Assembly (NCBI GenBank): GCA_031555935.1
Contig: JAVBTX010000005.1
Span: 8,051-72,050, forward strand
DNA length: 64,000 nucleotides
Source of the DNA: Roseburia_C sp031555935
Lineage (GTDB): Bacteria; Bacillota; Clostridia; Lachnospirales; Lachnospiraceae
Direction: 5' to 3'
Numbering within the stretch: the first letter of the stretch is position 1; every line of letters begins with the position of its first letter. Under the pieces are notes generated by a model. It was not told where the DNA came from and searched no databases. It saw only the letters and a program-made list of their open reading frames with translations. The position numbers were made by a program, and so were the translations under genes. Shown here piece by piece: positions 8,774 to 17,118 of this stretch.

Positions 8774-8831
8774 GGGCTATAGATTTTCAATATTTGGGGA
8801 AATAACTGCTGGTATCAGTGGAGGATAATAA

Positions 8832-11408
8832 ATGGTCGATAATTTACGGAAAAAAAACATCGTTCTAGTTGTGGATGATGAAGAAGTGAATTGTGCAATT
8901 CTGGAAGCAATTTTGGAAAAAGAGTACATCATTAAGATAGCTTCAAATGGGCGGCAAGCATTGGAATTTTTGCGAGACAATTGCCATGCAGTGGCAGCAA
9001 TTATTCTGGATTTGATTATGCCGGTGATGAGCGGCTATGAATTTTTGGAATTATATAACAAGTCTTCTTCATTAAACAGAATACCGGTGATTGTTTCCAC
9101 TGCCGATGGTGAGGTTGGCTGTGAAGCAAGGTGCTTAGAACTTGGCGCATGGGATTTTGTTAAGAAGCCATATGAAAAAGAAGTGATTCGTTTTCGTGTT
9201 AAAAATGCAATTGAACGAAGCCAGTTATATGTGTTGCAGGAGATGCGCTATCGGGAAGATTACGATGGGTTGACTGGTCTTTACAAAAAGAGTAAGTTTG
9301 TGCAGGAGACTGAGCGGATGATGGCAGAATTTTCTGGCGAGAAGTTCACAATGCTGCATTTAGATATATACAAATTTCAGTTGTTTAACGCATTTTATGG
9401 AAGACAGGAAGGGGACCGGTTGCTGAAGTTTATTGCTGATTCCCTACGTTCCTATTCGGATATGGTTTCGCATATTATCTATTGCCGCGAGGACGCAGAT
9501 GTATTTAACATATGTATTGGTGATGTTACTAAAGAAACGCTATTGAAATATTTTGAAACAACCAGGAGCAAGCTTAATCGTTATAAACGGGATTATGATA
9601 TTGTTCCTGTTTTTGGTGCATATATTGTGGATGACAATAGTTTGCCAGTCAATGAGATGATTGACCGGGCCAGACTTGCCAGCAAGCGCTGTAAGGGCAA
9701 TTACATGAAGAATTACTCTTTTTATGAAGAGGAATTAGAACGTGATGTTGTCAAAGAGCAAGTGGTTGTAAATAACATGAATTCAGCGTTGGAGAATGAA
9801 GAATTTATCTTGTATCTACAACCCAAATATGACTTGCGCACCTCTGATATTGATGGCGCAGAGGTATTAGTTCGCTGGCGGAATCAAAATGAACAATTAT
9901 TTACGCCGGGAGAATTTATTCCGATATTTGAGCGAAATGGATTTATTATGAAGTTGGACTACTATGTGTGGGAACATGCCTGTCAGTTGCTTCGCAAGTG
10001 GCTGAATGAAGGAAAGAATCCGCATCCGATTTCAGTTAATATTTCGCGCGTCAGTCTATATAATCCGAATCTGGTGGAGCTGATTTGTGAGCTGGTTGCG
10101 CGATATAATATATCACCAACATTATTGCAGCTAGAGTTAACCGAGAGTGCCTATACGAGTAATCCAATTGCCATTAAGGAGGCAATGCAGAAGCTGCAAA
10201 AGAACGGTTTTGCAGTTTTGATGGATGACTTTGGCAGTGGATATTCTTCACTTAATGTGCTAAAAGATATTGCCGTGGACGTGCTTAAAATTGATATGAA
10301 ATTTTTATCGGACAGTGATATGCCAGGGCGCTGTGAAAATATTCTGGCATCCGTTGTGCGAATGGCAAAGTGGCTGAAAATGCCAGTCATTGCCGAGGGG
10401 GTAGAGCGTGAGGAACAGGTATCTTTCTTAAAGAGTATTGGCTGCGAATTTGTACAAGGATATTATTTTGCCCGCCCAATGCCAGTTGAGGATTATGAGA
10501 AGCTGGCCTTTAGCGGCAATACGATACATAAAGGAACAACGGAAAATATCGATGAAATTACAGATGATTTGTGGACCTCGACCTCGCAAATGGAGATTTT
10601 ATTTTCTAAGATGCTTCAGGCAGTGGCAGTTTATGAATATGACAAAGAATCTGAAAGCATTGATATTATCCGAGTGAATAATGCTTATTATGATTTGTTT
10701 GGCTATGCAGATTTAAATGAAAATATGGATGCCATTTTTCAGGAGTTGACTGAGGAACATCGCCAGATGGTGTTGCAGGCCTTTGATCAGGTAGTCGAGT
10801 TAAAGGACGTTACAAGTTGTCGCTATGTTCGCGAGTTGGAAGATGGTAAACGCATCTGGATTGACATGGAACTTAAATTTATCAGTCAGATTGGTAATAA
10901 GTATGTTATTTTTGGAATGCTTTCTGATGTGACAAGCCAGCAGCAAATGAATCGGGAACTGCAAAAATACCGGAATGCATTAATGACGGTAGTGAAAGAC
11001 AAGCAAACAATCTTGATTGTAGATGATGTGGACTCAATCCGATTGTCTCTATCCTTACTGTTTAGCGAGGAGTATACCGTTATTGAGGCGCAGAACGGAC
11101 AGGAGGCTCTTGAAGTAATGCGAGAGCTAAATTATGAGATTGATATGATTTTACTAGATATGATTATGCCGGTAATGGATGGCCGCACGTTCTTGCAGAA
11201 AAAGAACGAGTTGATGGAAGCGGCTAATGTCCCGGTTATTATTATAACCTCCGATGATGCCGCACAGCATCAGGTTGAAACAATTGCAATGGGAGCGAAT
11301 GATTATATTGTCAAACCGTTGATTCCAGAAGTAGTAATCCGGCGAGTGAAAAATGTGATGGAATCGTTTCAGAAATTTGGTGAAATGTTGCAGCGTCTTG
11401 AGAGATAA
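8832..11408 (+). CDS. REC - degenerate GGDEF - EAL - PAS - REC signalling protein
   Basis: This 858-residue cytoplasmic protein most likely degrades cyclic di-GMP under phosphorelay control. Domains in order: receiver (1-125, phospho-acceptor D60 in LDLIMP), GGDEF-fold domain (about 145-300) whose active site reads CREDADVF instead of GGDEF, EAL domain (about 315-570), PAS-like domain (about 585-710), and a second receiver (about 728-850, phospho-acceptor D776 in LDMIMP). The EAL signature reads EVL, but the residues known to bind metal and catalyse are visible: N in SVNIS, E in LELTES, DD in LMDDFGSGYS, K in LKIDMK, E in IAEGVE, Q in VQGYYF. It is inferred to be an active phosphodiesterase with no cyclase activity. 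Two receivers at opposite ends are unusual. It has its own promoter and no histidine kinase directly beside it. Confidence 0.88.
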   Translation: MVDNLRKKNIVLVVDDEEVNCAILEAILEKEYIIKIASNGRQALEFLRDNCHAVAAIILDLIMPVMSGYEFLELYNKSSSLNRIPVIVSTADGEVGCEARCLELGAWDFVKKPYEKEVIRFRVKNAIERSQLYVLQEMRYREDYDGLTGLYKKSKFVQETERMMAEFSGEKFTMLHLDIYKFQLFNAFYGRQEGDRLLKFIADSLRSYSDMVSHIIYCREDADVFNICIGDVTKETLLKYFETTRSKLNRYKRDYDIVPVFGAYIVDDNSLPVNEMIDRARLASKRCKGNYMKNYSFYEEELERDVVKEQVVVNNMNSALENEEFILYLQPKYDLRTSDIDGAEVLVRWRNQNEQLFTPGEFIPIFERNGFIMKLDYYVWEHACQLLRKWLNEGKNPHPISVNISRVSLYNPNLVELICELVARYNISPTLLQLELTESAYTSNPIAIKEAMQKLQKNGFAVLMDDFGSGYSSLNVLKDIAVDVLKIDMKFLSDSDMPGRCENILASVVRMAKWLKMPVIAEGVEREEQVSFLKSIGCEFVQGYYFARPMPVEDYEKLAFSGNTIHKGTTENIDEITDDLWTSTSQMEILFSKMLQAVAVYEYDKESESIDIIRVNNAYYDLFGYADLNENMDAIFQELTEEHRQMVLQAFDQVVELKDVTSCRYVRELEDGKRIWIDMELKFISQIGNKYVIFGMLSDVTSQQQMNRELQKYRNALMTVVKDKQTILIVDDVDSIRLSLSLLFSEEYTVIEAQNGQEALEVMRELNYEIDMILLDMIMPVMDGRTFLQKKNELMEAANVPVIIITSDDAAQHQVETIAMGANDYIVKPLIPEVVIRRVKNVMESFQKFGEMLQRLER

Positions 11409-11462
11409 AAATCTTGTTCTCCTAAAAAAACATGGAAAATTGTACTAAATAGAATCCATGCC

Positions 11463-11490
11463 TTGAAATAAAATAAAAAGTGGGTAGAAT
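11463..11490 (+). promoter_or_regulatory. Probable promoter for pta
   Basis: TTGAAA (11463-11468), a 16-base spacer and TAGAAT (11485-11490) stand about 50 bases before the phosphate acetyltransferase start. The -10 has one mismatch to consensus. Confidence 0.55.
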
Positions 11491-11541
11491 AATAGACAAC
11501 AAGAAAAAAAGAGAGAACAGAGAAGGTAGGAGAGCAGAATT

Positions 11542-12531
11542 ATGGCGACATTTGGCTTTGGTCAATTAATTAGTATTTTGAAAAAAAATCCAAAGAAAAT
11601 AGTTTTTACAGAAGGAACAGATCCGCGTATTTTAGAGGCGGCATCAAGACTTTTAGCAAGTAATTTCTTAAGTCCGATTTTAGTGGGTGAACCAGAGGAA
11701 ATTGCAGCGGTAGCAGAGGACAGTGGTTTTAATATTCGCGGGGCGAATATTGTCAGCCCAAAGCAATACGAGCGAATGGATGAGATGGTTCAGCTTTTTT
11801 GTGAACTTCGTAAGAGCAAAGGGGTAACAGAACAAGAAGCAAGACAGACATTGATGGAGTACAATTATTTTGGCACCATGTTGGTGAAAATGGGTGAAGC
11901 GGATGCTCTTTTAGGTGGCGCGACCTATTCGACTGCTGATACCGTAAGACCAGCTTTGCAATTAATCAAAACAAGACCAGAAAATAAAATAGTTTCCTCT
12001 TGTTTCATTTTGGTAAGACCAGCAGCAACTGGTGACAATGAAGTATTTGCAATGGCCGATTGTGCAATTAATATTCATCCATCAGAAGATGATTTGGTGG
12101 AAATCGCAATTGGTGCAGCTGAATGTGCAAAGATATTTGGGGTTGATCCGCAGGTGGCATTTTTAAGCTATTCCACGCGGGCGTCTGGCTCTGGTGAAGA
12201 TGTTGATAAGATGCGTAACGCAGCAGCTAAGACTAAAAAATTAAGACCGGACCTTCCAATTGATGGTGAGCTGCAATTTGATGCAGCAGTTGCACCACGG
12301 GTAGCACGTACAAAATGTCCGGATTCATCAGTGGCAGGTCATGCGAATACCTTTATTTTCCCAGATATTAATTCCGGAAATATCGGTTATAAAATTGCCC
12401 AGCGTCTGGGTAACTTTACTGCATATGGACCAATATTATTGGGACTGAATGCGCCAATTAATGATCTTTCGCGTGGATGTAATGCAGATGAAGTATATTC
12501 GATGGCAATTATTACGGCAGCGCTTGCCTAG
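11542..12531 (+). CDS. pta: Phosphate acetyltransferase
   Basis: This 329-residue enzyme interconverts acetyl-CoA and acetyl phosphate. It is the short clostridial form, lacking the N-terminal regulatory domains of enterobacterial Pta. The family core is visible: VFTEGTDPRILEAA near the N-terminus, DALLGGATYSTADTVRPAL in the middle, and the C-terminal stretch around PDINSGNIGYKIAQRLG. A good ribosome site precedes the ATG. No acetate kinase gene follows, which is unusual because pta and ackA are often adjacent; a strong terminator ends the unit. With the Ech hydrogenase upstream it fits a fermentative acetate- and H2-producing metabolism. Confidence 0.94.
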   Translation: MATFGFGQLISILKKNPKKIVFTEGTDPRILEAASRLLASNFLSPILVGEPEEIAAVAEDSGFNIRGANIVSPKQYERMDEMVQLFCELRKSKGVTEQEARQTLMEYNYFGTMLVKMGEADALLGGATYSTADTVRPALQLIKTRPENKIVSSCFILVRPAATGDNEVFAMADCAINIHPSEDDLVEIAIGAAECAKIFGVDPQVAFLSYSTRASGSGEDVDKMRNAAAKTKKLRPDLPIDGELQFDAAVAPRVARTKCPDSSVAGHANTFIFPDINSGNIGYKIAQRLGNFTAYGPILLGLNAPINDLSRGCNADEVYSMAIITAALA

Positions 12532-12563
12532 GCAAAGCCAACTTCTTGGCTCATAAAATTAAG

Positions 12564-12605
12564 AAAAGCATTCGAAAATCATAAGATTTTTGAGTGCTTT
12601 TTTTT
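12564..12605 (+). terminator. Rho-independent terminator after pta
   Basis: A 17-bp stem with two G-U pairs (12564-12580 with 12585-12601), a four-base loop ATAA and a T-run to 12605. Confidence 0.9.
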
Positions 12606-12628
12606 CGTGCTGAGATGTTATACTTTCA

Positions 12629-12657
12629 TTGTCAAGCTTTCTCAAATCGTTTATAAT
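12629..12657 (+). promoter_or_regulatory. Promoter for the hybrid histidine kinase
   Basis: TTGTCA (12629-12634), a 17-base spacer and TATAAT (12652-12657), 30 bases before the next ATG. Confidence 0.75.
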
Positions 12658-12687
12658 TAGAATATTAATCACTGAGGAGAGAAGCCT

Positions 12688-15147
12688 ATGGATAAACCGC
12701 TAAATAACATGAATAGGAAGTTTGAGAATGAGCAAGAATTTTATTATTGGCTATCAGCATTCGATAAAATAGCAAGTCCGGTTTATATTATTGATGCAGA
12801 AACCTATGAGCTGTTATATGTCAATGGACGGACAAAGAACGTGTCCGGAGAAGTCATCGGCTCTAAATGTTATAAAGCTTTATGTGGTCGTGATGATGTC
12901 TGTCCAACCTGCACGAAATATGCTGATTTTGATCAAACGGGAAAACATTCCATTTCAAAAGAACATTATAATCCCAGAACAAAACACTACTACACGGTTA
13001 CAGAGTGTGTCATTGATTGGGTAGATGGTCGAAAGGCGCGGTTGGAAATGGCTCAGATTATTTCCGAGCTGCATGAATTGAAACAGAAGCAAAGCAATCA
13101 GGCATCTTTGCTATCGATTCAAGAATCGATTATTGAATCGGCCAATATGATGCTTTTTGCGCTGGATAAGGATTATAAAATACTCTATCTCAATCGGCAG
13201 TTCAAAAGTGTAACCAAACGGCGTTTGCGGGTTGGTCAGCGGATGCCAGTCGATGAATTGTATGGGGATTATGATGTATGGCGGTTTTATGAAGAAGTAT
13301 TTCCTGGTGTGTTTAGCGGTAAAACATATCGTGGCGAGGTAACAATGAAGGATTCAGAGGGAAATCTGGTACCAATTCGCTACTCCTCGTTTCCGGTTCG
13401 AAATGGAGAGGGCGAGATTTTTGCTTATGCAACAATTGGTGAGGATATTACCAAAGAAAAAGAAGAACAGCGGATACGGGAAAGTTACCTGCAATCACAG
13501 CGGTTTTTAGCGGAATTTTCCAAACCGTTTACGCAGCCAAATAATTTTGATGATTTAATTCAAAATGCGCTGATACAGTTGGAAAGTCAATTGGGTACGG
13601 ACCGAATCTATTTCTATGATGTTATCGAAGATGATATTTTGCTGACCCATGAGCACCTGCGTTACAATGATTTTCATAGCACGGTGGGACTTGTTTTTCC
13701 ATATGAGCAGATTGAGGATATTGTCAATGAACTAGACAAGCAGCCATATCTTTTGTTTAATGATGTCAGGGAGCACTATGCAAAGTATCCCCATTTTGAT
13801 TATGGTGCAGTCAGTTCGTTGTATATTAAATTGTCGGTGGATGGTAAATTGATGGGGTTTATTAATTTTTTGACAGTTCGGGAAATGGCGCAGTGGACGG
13901 AAGAGGATTGCCGGGTGGCAGTTATGGCGGGCTCAGTTATGGCGGGGGCAGTGGCATTCCACAAATCAGAACTTGCCCTCAAGACAGCAATGGCAGAAAC
14001 GCAAAAGGCGAATCTAGCCAAAAGTCAGTTTCTATCAAATGTCAGCCATGAATTAAGAACACCGTTAAATGCAATTATTGGCATGGCTCAGATTATGAAA
14101 AATTCATTGATTAAAAATCAACCGGAGGCGGCTGGTTCGATGGATGAATTACTGATTGCCTCTGACCATCTGATGTCGTTGGTTAATGATGTATTGGATA
14201 TGTCTAAAATTGAGGCCGGAAAACTTGAGATAGCCAATGAGCCATTTAATTTATTTCGGGCATTACAAGAGGTGGTTAATTTAATTGAAACCAAAGCCCA
14301 AAGTAAATCAGTTAATTTCCAAACCCATTTTGGTATTAGCGAGAAGCTTAATGTACTGGGCGACAAGATGAGATTAAAGCAGGTGCTGTTAAATATCCTG
14401 GGGAATGCGATGAAGTTTACAGCGGCGGGCGGTAGTGTTGATTTTACCGTTAATGCCGAGATTTTGTCAGATCAGCGAATCGATGTTAAATTGATTGTTC
14501 GTGATACCGGAATCGGTATGAGCGACGAGCAGCAGGCAAAGCTTTTTCAGGTATTTCAGCAAGGCGGGATGAGTATTACCCGCAATTATGGCGGAACCGG
14601 ACTGGGATTAGCAATCAGCCGTGAGTTGGTGAGCAAAATGGGCGGGGAAATATCCGTCTCCAGCAGGCTGGGTGAAGGTTCGATTTTTGAAGTGGGAATG
14701 ACATTTACGCAGACAAATATTTTACCGATGGAAAAAAATCTGGAGTTACCGGACTATAAAGATTATTCTGGCAAGCATGTGTTGATTGTCGAAGATATTG
14801 AGATTAACCGAACGTTGATAATACAACTGCTAAGTGAAACAAATATTGTGTTTGAAGAAGCTGTCAATGGTCAGGTCGCGGTGGAAATGTTTGTGGCTTC
14901 GCCGGTGGGGTATTACGATTGTATTTTTATGGATATTCAGATGCCGGTGATGGATGGTTTAGAAGCGACGCGTCAGATTCGCAGGCTGAATCGTGCAGAT
15001 GCAAAGACCGTAGTAATTACGGCAATTACAGCGAATGCCTACGACGAAAATGTACAAGCCTCATTAGCGGCTGGGATGAATGAGCATATTTCAAAGCCAA
15101 TTGATTTGAAGCGCTTACTAATATTTTTTGAAAAAATCTTTTCATAA
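12688..15147 (+). CDS. PAS-PAS-GAF hybrid sensor histidine kinase with receiver domain
   Basis: This 819-residue soluble hybrid kinase has no membrane segment. Domains in order: an N-terminal PAS-like region with several cysteines (about 20-110, ending near CGRDDVCPTCTKYAD), a second PAS domain (about 145-255), a GAF domain (about 275-430), the HisKA dimerisation domain with H454 in VSHELRTPLN, the ATPase domain (about 555-690, with VRDTGIGMS and GGTGLGLAIS), and a receiver (about 705-819) with D749 in MDIQMPVMDG and K in SKPID. The receiver would pass phosphate to a separate phosphotransfer protein that is not nearby. The first PAS is similar to those of other Lachnospiraceae regulators; its cysteines could bind a cofactor, but this is conjecture. 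It lies 11 bases before nfo. Confidence 0.9.
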   Translation: MDKPLNNMNRKFENEQEFYYWLSAFDKIASPVYIIDAETYELLYVNGRTKNVSGEVIGSKCYKALCGRDDVCPTCTKYADFDQTGKHSISKEHYNPRTKHYYTVTECVIDWVDGRKARLEMAQIISELHELKQKQSNQASLLSIQESIIESANMMLFALDKDYKILYLNRQFKSVTKRRLRVGQRMPVDELYGDYDVWRFYEEVFPGVFSGKTYRGEVTMKDSEGNLVPIRYSSFPVRNGEGEIFAYATIGEDITKEKEEQRIRESYLQSQRFLAEFSKPFTQPNNFDDLIQNALIQLESQLGTDRIYFYDVIEDDILLTHEHLRYNDFHSTVGLVFPYEQIEDIVNELDKQPYLLFNDVREHYAKYPHFDYGAVSSLYIKLSVDGKLMGFINFLTVREMAQWTEEDCRVAVMAGSVMAGAVAFHKSELALKTAMAETQKANLAKSQFLSNVSHELRTPLNAIIGMAQIMKNSLIKNQPEAAGSMDELLIASDHLMSLVNDVLDMSKIEAGKLEIANEPFNLFRALQEVVNLIETKAQSKSVNFQTHFGISEKLNVLGDKMRLKQVLLNILGNAMKFTAAGGSVDFTVNAEILSDQRIDVKLIVRDTGIGMSDEQQAKLFQVFQQGGMSITRNYGGTGLGLAISRELVSKMGGEISVSSRLGEGSIFEVGMTFTQTNILPMEKNLELPDYKDYSGKHVLIVEDIEINRTLIIQLLSETNIVFEEAVNGQVAVEMFVASPVGYYDCIFMDIQMPVMDGLEATRQIRRLNRADAKTVVITAITANAYDENVQASLAAGMNEHISKPIDLKRLLIFFEKIFS

Positions 15148-15158
15148 GGAGAACATAC

Positions 15159-15992
15159 ATGTTAAAAATAGGATGTCATCTGTCTTCATCAAAGGGCTAT
15201 TTAGCGATGGGGCAGGATGCAGTCAAAATAGGTGCCAATACATTTCAGTTTTTTACCAGAAATCCGCGGGGCGGAGCAGTTAAGCCATTGAACTTAGAAG
15301 ATATGGCTTCTTACCGTGAGTTTGCCAAGGAACATCAGATTGGAGCGATTCTGGCTCATGCACCATATACCCTTAATGCATGTGCTGCGGATGCAGGTTT
15401 GCGGCAATTTGCCAAGGATGTAATGACTGACGATTTGTCACGTTTGGCTAACATTCCCGGGACGATGTATAATTTTCATCCGGGCAGTCATGTCAAACAA
15501 GGCAGTGAGGTAGGGATTACCTATATTGCAGAGATGTTGAATCAGATCTTGACAGCAGATATGTCAACGACGGTGTTGCTTGAAACAATGGCTGGAAAAG
15601 GTTCTGAAGTAGGTCGCAATTTTGAAGAACTGCGTGAAATTATGAATCGGGTGGAATTAAAACAACATCTGGGTGTTTGTCTGGATACTTGCCATGTGTA
15701 TGACGCAGAGTATGATATTGTTGGTAATCTGGATGGTGTTTTGCAGGAATTTGATGATGTGATTGGTTTGGAGCACCTTCACGCATTGCATATCAATGAC
15801 AGTAAGAATCCGTATGGCAGTCATAAGGACCGTCACGAAAAAATCGGTGAGGGAAGTATCGGCTTAGCGGCGATGGTACAAATTATTAATCATCCATCAC
15901 TGCGGGAGAAGCCGTTCTTTTTGGAAACGCCAAATGAACTAGAGGGATATGCGGCAGAGATTGCCTTGCTAAAGAGTAATTACATTGGATAA
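15159..15992 (+). CDS. nfo: Endonuclease IV (AP endonuclease)
   Basis: This 277-residue zinc enzyme cuts DNA 5' of abasic sites in base-excision repair. The family's metal-ligand motifs appear in order: HAPYTLN, NFHPGSH, ETMAGKGSEVG, LDTCHVYDAEYD, HINDSKNPYGSHKDRHEKIGEG (as separate short matches) and ETPNE near the C-terminus. AAGGAG lies 8 bases before the ATG. It follows the histidine kinase by 11 bases and is probably co-transcribed with it. A second AP-acting nuclease, exodeoxyribonuclease III, is encoded 5 kb downstream. Confidence 0.96.
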   Translation: MLKIGCHLSSSKGYLAMGQDAVKIGANTFQFFTRNPRGGAVKPLNLEDMASYREFAKEHQIGAILAHAPYTLNACAADAGLRQFAKDVMTDDLSRLANIPGTMYNFHPGSHVKQGSEVGITYIAEMLNQILTADMSTTVLLETMAGKGSEVGRNFEELREIMNRVELKQHLGVCLDTCHVYDAEYDIVGNLDGVLQEFDDVIGLEHLHALHINDSKNPYGSHKDRHEKIGEGSIGLAAMVQIINHPSLREKPFFLETPNELEGYAAEIALLKSNYIG

Positions 15993-15994
15993 AA

Positions 15995-16057
15995 AATAAG
16001 CCGGCAGCTTAATCGGTAATATACTTAAGGTAATCACCGGATGGCTACTGGCTTATT
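15995..16057 (-). terminator. Large hairpin, terminator for the reverse-strand small gene
   Basis: A 14-bp outer stem with one mismatch (AATAAGCCGGCAGC at 15995-16008 against 16044-16057) encloses a smaller CGGT/ACCG stem. On the reverse strand it is followed by TTTTTTAT, so it terminates transcription from the right; on the forward strand no T-run follows. The small gene's stop codon lies within the stem. Confidence 0.7.
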
Positions 16058-16187
16058 GAAACATTTCTACCATATAAGCAAGGATAGAAAGCGGTTTTTT
16101 GTTTTGTTTCTCAGCGGTTGCAACATATTGTTCGTAAGCGGATATGATTTTTGCAAACCCGGAAACAGCATCGTTTTCTAAAAACAT
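16053..16187 (-). CDS. 44-residue small protein of unknown function
   Basis: A short reverse-strand gene with unusually complete signals: promoter TTGACT-17-TATAAT, AAGGAGG seven bases before the ATG at 16187, and a terminator directly after the stop. The product starts MFLENDAVSGFAKIISAYEQ and ends MVEMFQ; it is mildly amphipathic, with no signal peptide or membrane segment. I do not recognise the family. The longer reverse frame extending to 16370 has no ribosome site and crosses the promoter, so it is not used. Its promoter lies back to back with the region upstream of the amidase gene. Regulatory peptide, sporulation-type small protein or toxin are all open. Confidence 0.68.
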   Translation of the reverse strand: MFLENDAVSGFAKIISAYEQYVATAEKQNKKPLSILAYMVEMFQ

Positions 16188-16218
16188 ATGCAAGACCTCC
16201 TTTTCTTTTGATAATGTT

Positions 16219-16247
16219 ATTATAAAACAGAACTTTGAAAAAGTCAA
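16219..16247 (-). promoter_or_regulatory. Reverse-strand promoter for the 44-residue protein
   Basis: Read on the reverse strand: TTGACT (16247-16242), a 17-base spacer and TATAAT (16224-16219). This is the best evidence that the small reverse-strand frame is expressed. Confidence 0.75.
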
Positions 16248-16319
16248 ATAAAATTTGTGTAAAATATACAAAAAACAATCGACAAAATTGTGCAATATTT
16301 TCAAAAAAAGGGAAAAAGA

Positions 16320-17042
16320 ATGGTAAATTACAGAAGAAGAATGAAACGGCGGCAGCGTCGGCAGATACAAATAGCGGTGCGGTGTATGACCACCGCGCTA
16401 GTAGTGGGATTGTTGGCATTTACATTCATACAGATTGTGGGAATGATTCGAGAGAAGGGTGAGCAGCAGGTGTTGGCGAAGGCGGAAGGCTTACCGCGGC
16501 AGGTGGTTGAAAATGCCCCAGACTATGATGTCCAGCTGCTAACGATGAATGAATATTCAAGGCCGGGAACGGCAATTGATAAAATAACTGGAATCGTTGT
16601 GCATTATACTGCGAATCCGGGAACCTCGGCGCAGCAGAATCGCGATTATTTTGAAGGGTTAAAGGATAGTCATGACACCAAGGTGAGCAGTCATTTCATA
16701 ATTGGTATGGAGGGTGAATTGATACAGTGCATTCCTTGCAATGAAATATCGTATGCATCTAATGATCGGAACCATGATACCATTTCCATTGAATGCTGTA
16801 TCCCTGACGATACGGGGAAATTTACAAGTGAGACGTATGACACGCTGATTCATTTGACGGCATGGCTATTGGGACGTTATGATTTAGACACAGATGCAGT
16901 GATTCGTCACTATGATGTAACCGGAAAGATATGCCCCAAATACTATGTTGAAAATGAGGATGCATGGCTGCAAATGAAGGCGGATATCAAAAAGTATATT
17001 AAGGATTATGGGGTTATCGAGGAAAAGTCGACCAAGAATTAG
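16320..17042 (+). CDS. Membrane-anchored N-acetylmuramoyl-L-alanine amidase (Amidase_2)
   Basis: This 240-residue protein has a very basic N-terminus (MVNYRRRMKRRQRRQ), one membrane segment at about residues 18-42, and an extracellular Amidase_2/PGRP-like domain (about 75-225) that cleaves the amide bond between muramic acid and the stem peptide. The zinc ligands expected in this family are visible: H95 (VVHYTAN), H197 (IRHYDVTGK) and C205 (CPK). The ATG at 16320 is chosen because AAAGGGA lies 7 bases upstream; a GTG at 16290 would extend it. A role in wall turnover or spore-related hydrolysis is possible but not shown by context. Confidence 0.88.
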   Translation: MVNYRRRMKRRQRRQIQIAVRCMTTALVVGLLAFTFIQIVGMIREKGEQQVLAKAEGLPRQVVENAPDYDVQLLTMNEYSRPGTAIDKITGIVVHYTANPGTSAQQNRDYFEGLKDSHDTKVSSHFIIGMEGELIQCIPCNEISYASNDRNHDTISIECCIPDDTGKFTSETYDTLIHLTAWLLGRYDLDTDAVIRHYDVTGKICPKYYVENEDAWLQMKADIKKYIKDYGVIEEKSTKN

Positions 17043-17050
17043 GATTTGCC

Positions 17051-17079
17051 TTGCCAAATGTTGCAGAATCAAGTAGAAT
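17051..17079 (+). promoter_or_regulatory. Promoter for the THUMP methyltransferase operon
   Basis: TTGCCA (17051-17056), a 17-base spacer and TAGAAT (17074-17079), 40 bases before the start codon. Confidence 0.55.
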
Positions 17080-17118
17080 ATGAGTTAAAAGAGTAACATT
17101 TTGGGAAAAAGGGATACG

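Noticed and set aside
16053..16370. A longer reverse-strand frame of 105 codons
   Set aside because: The extra 61 codons cover the promoter of the 44-residue gene and have no ribosome site; only the short form is accepted.
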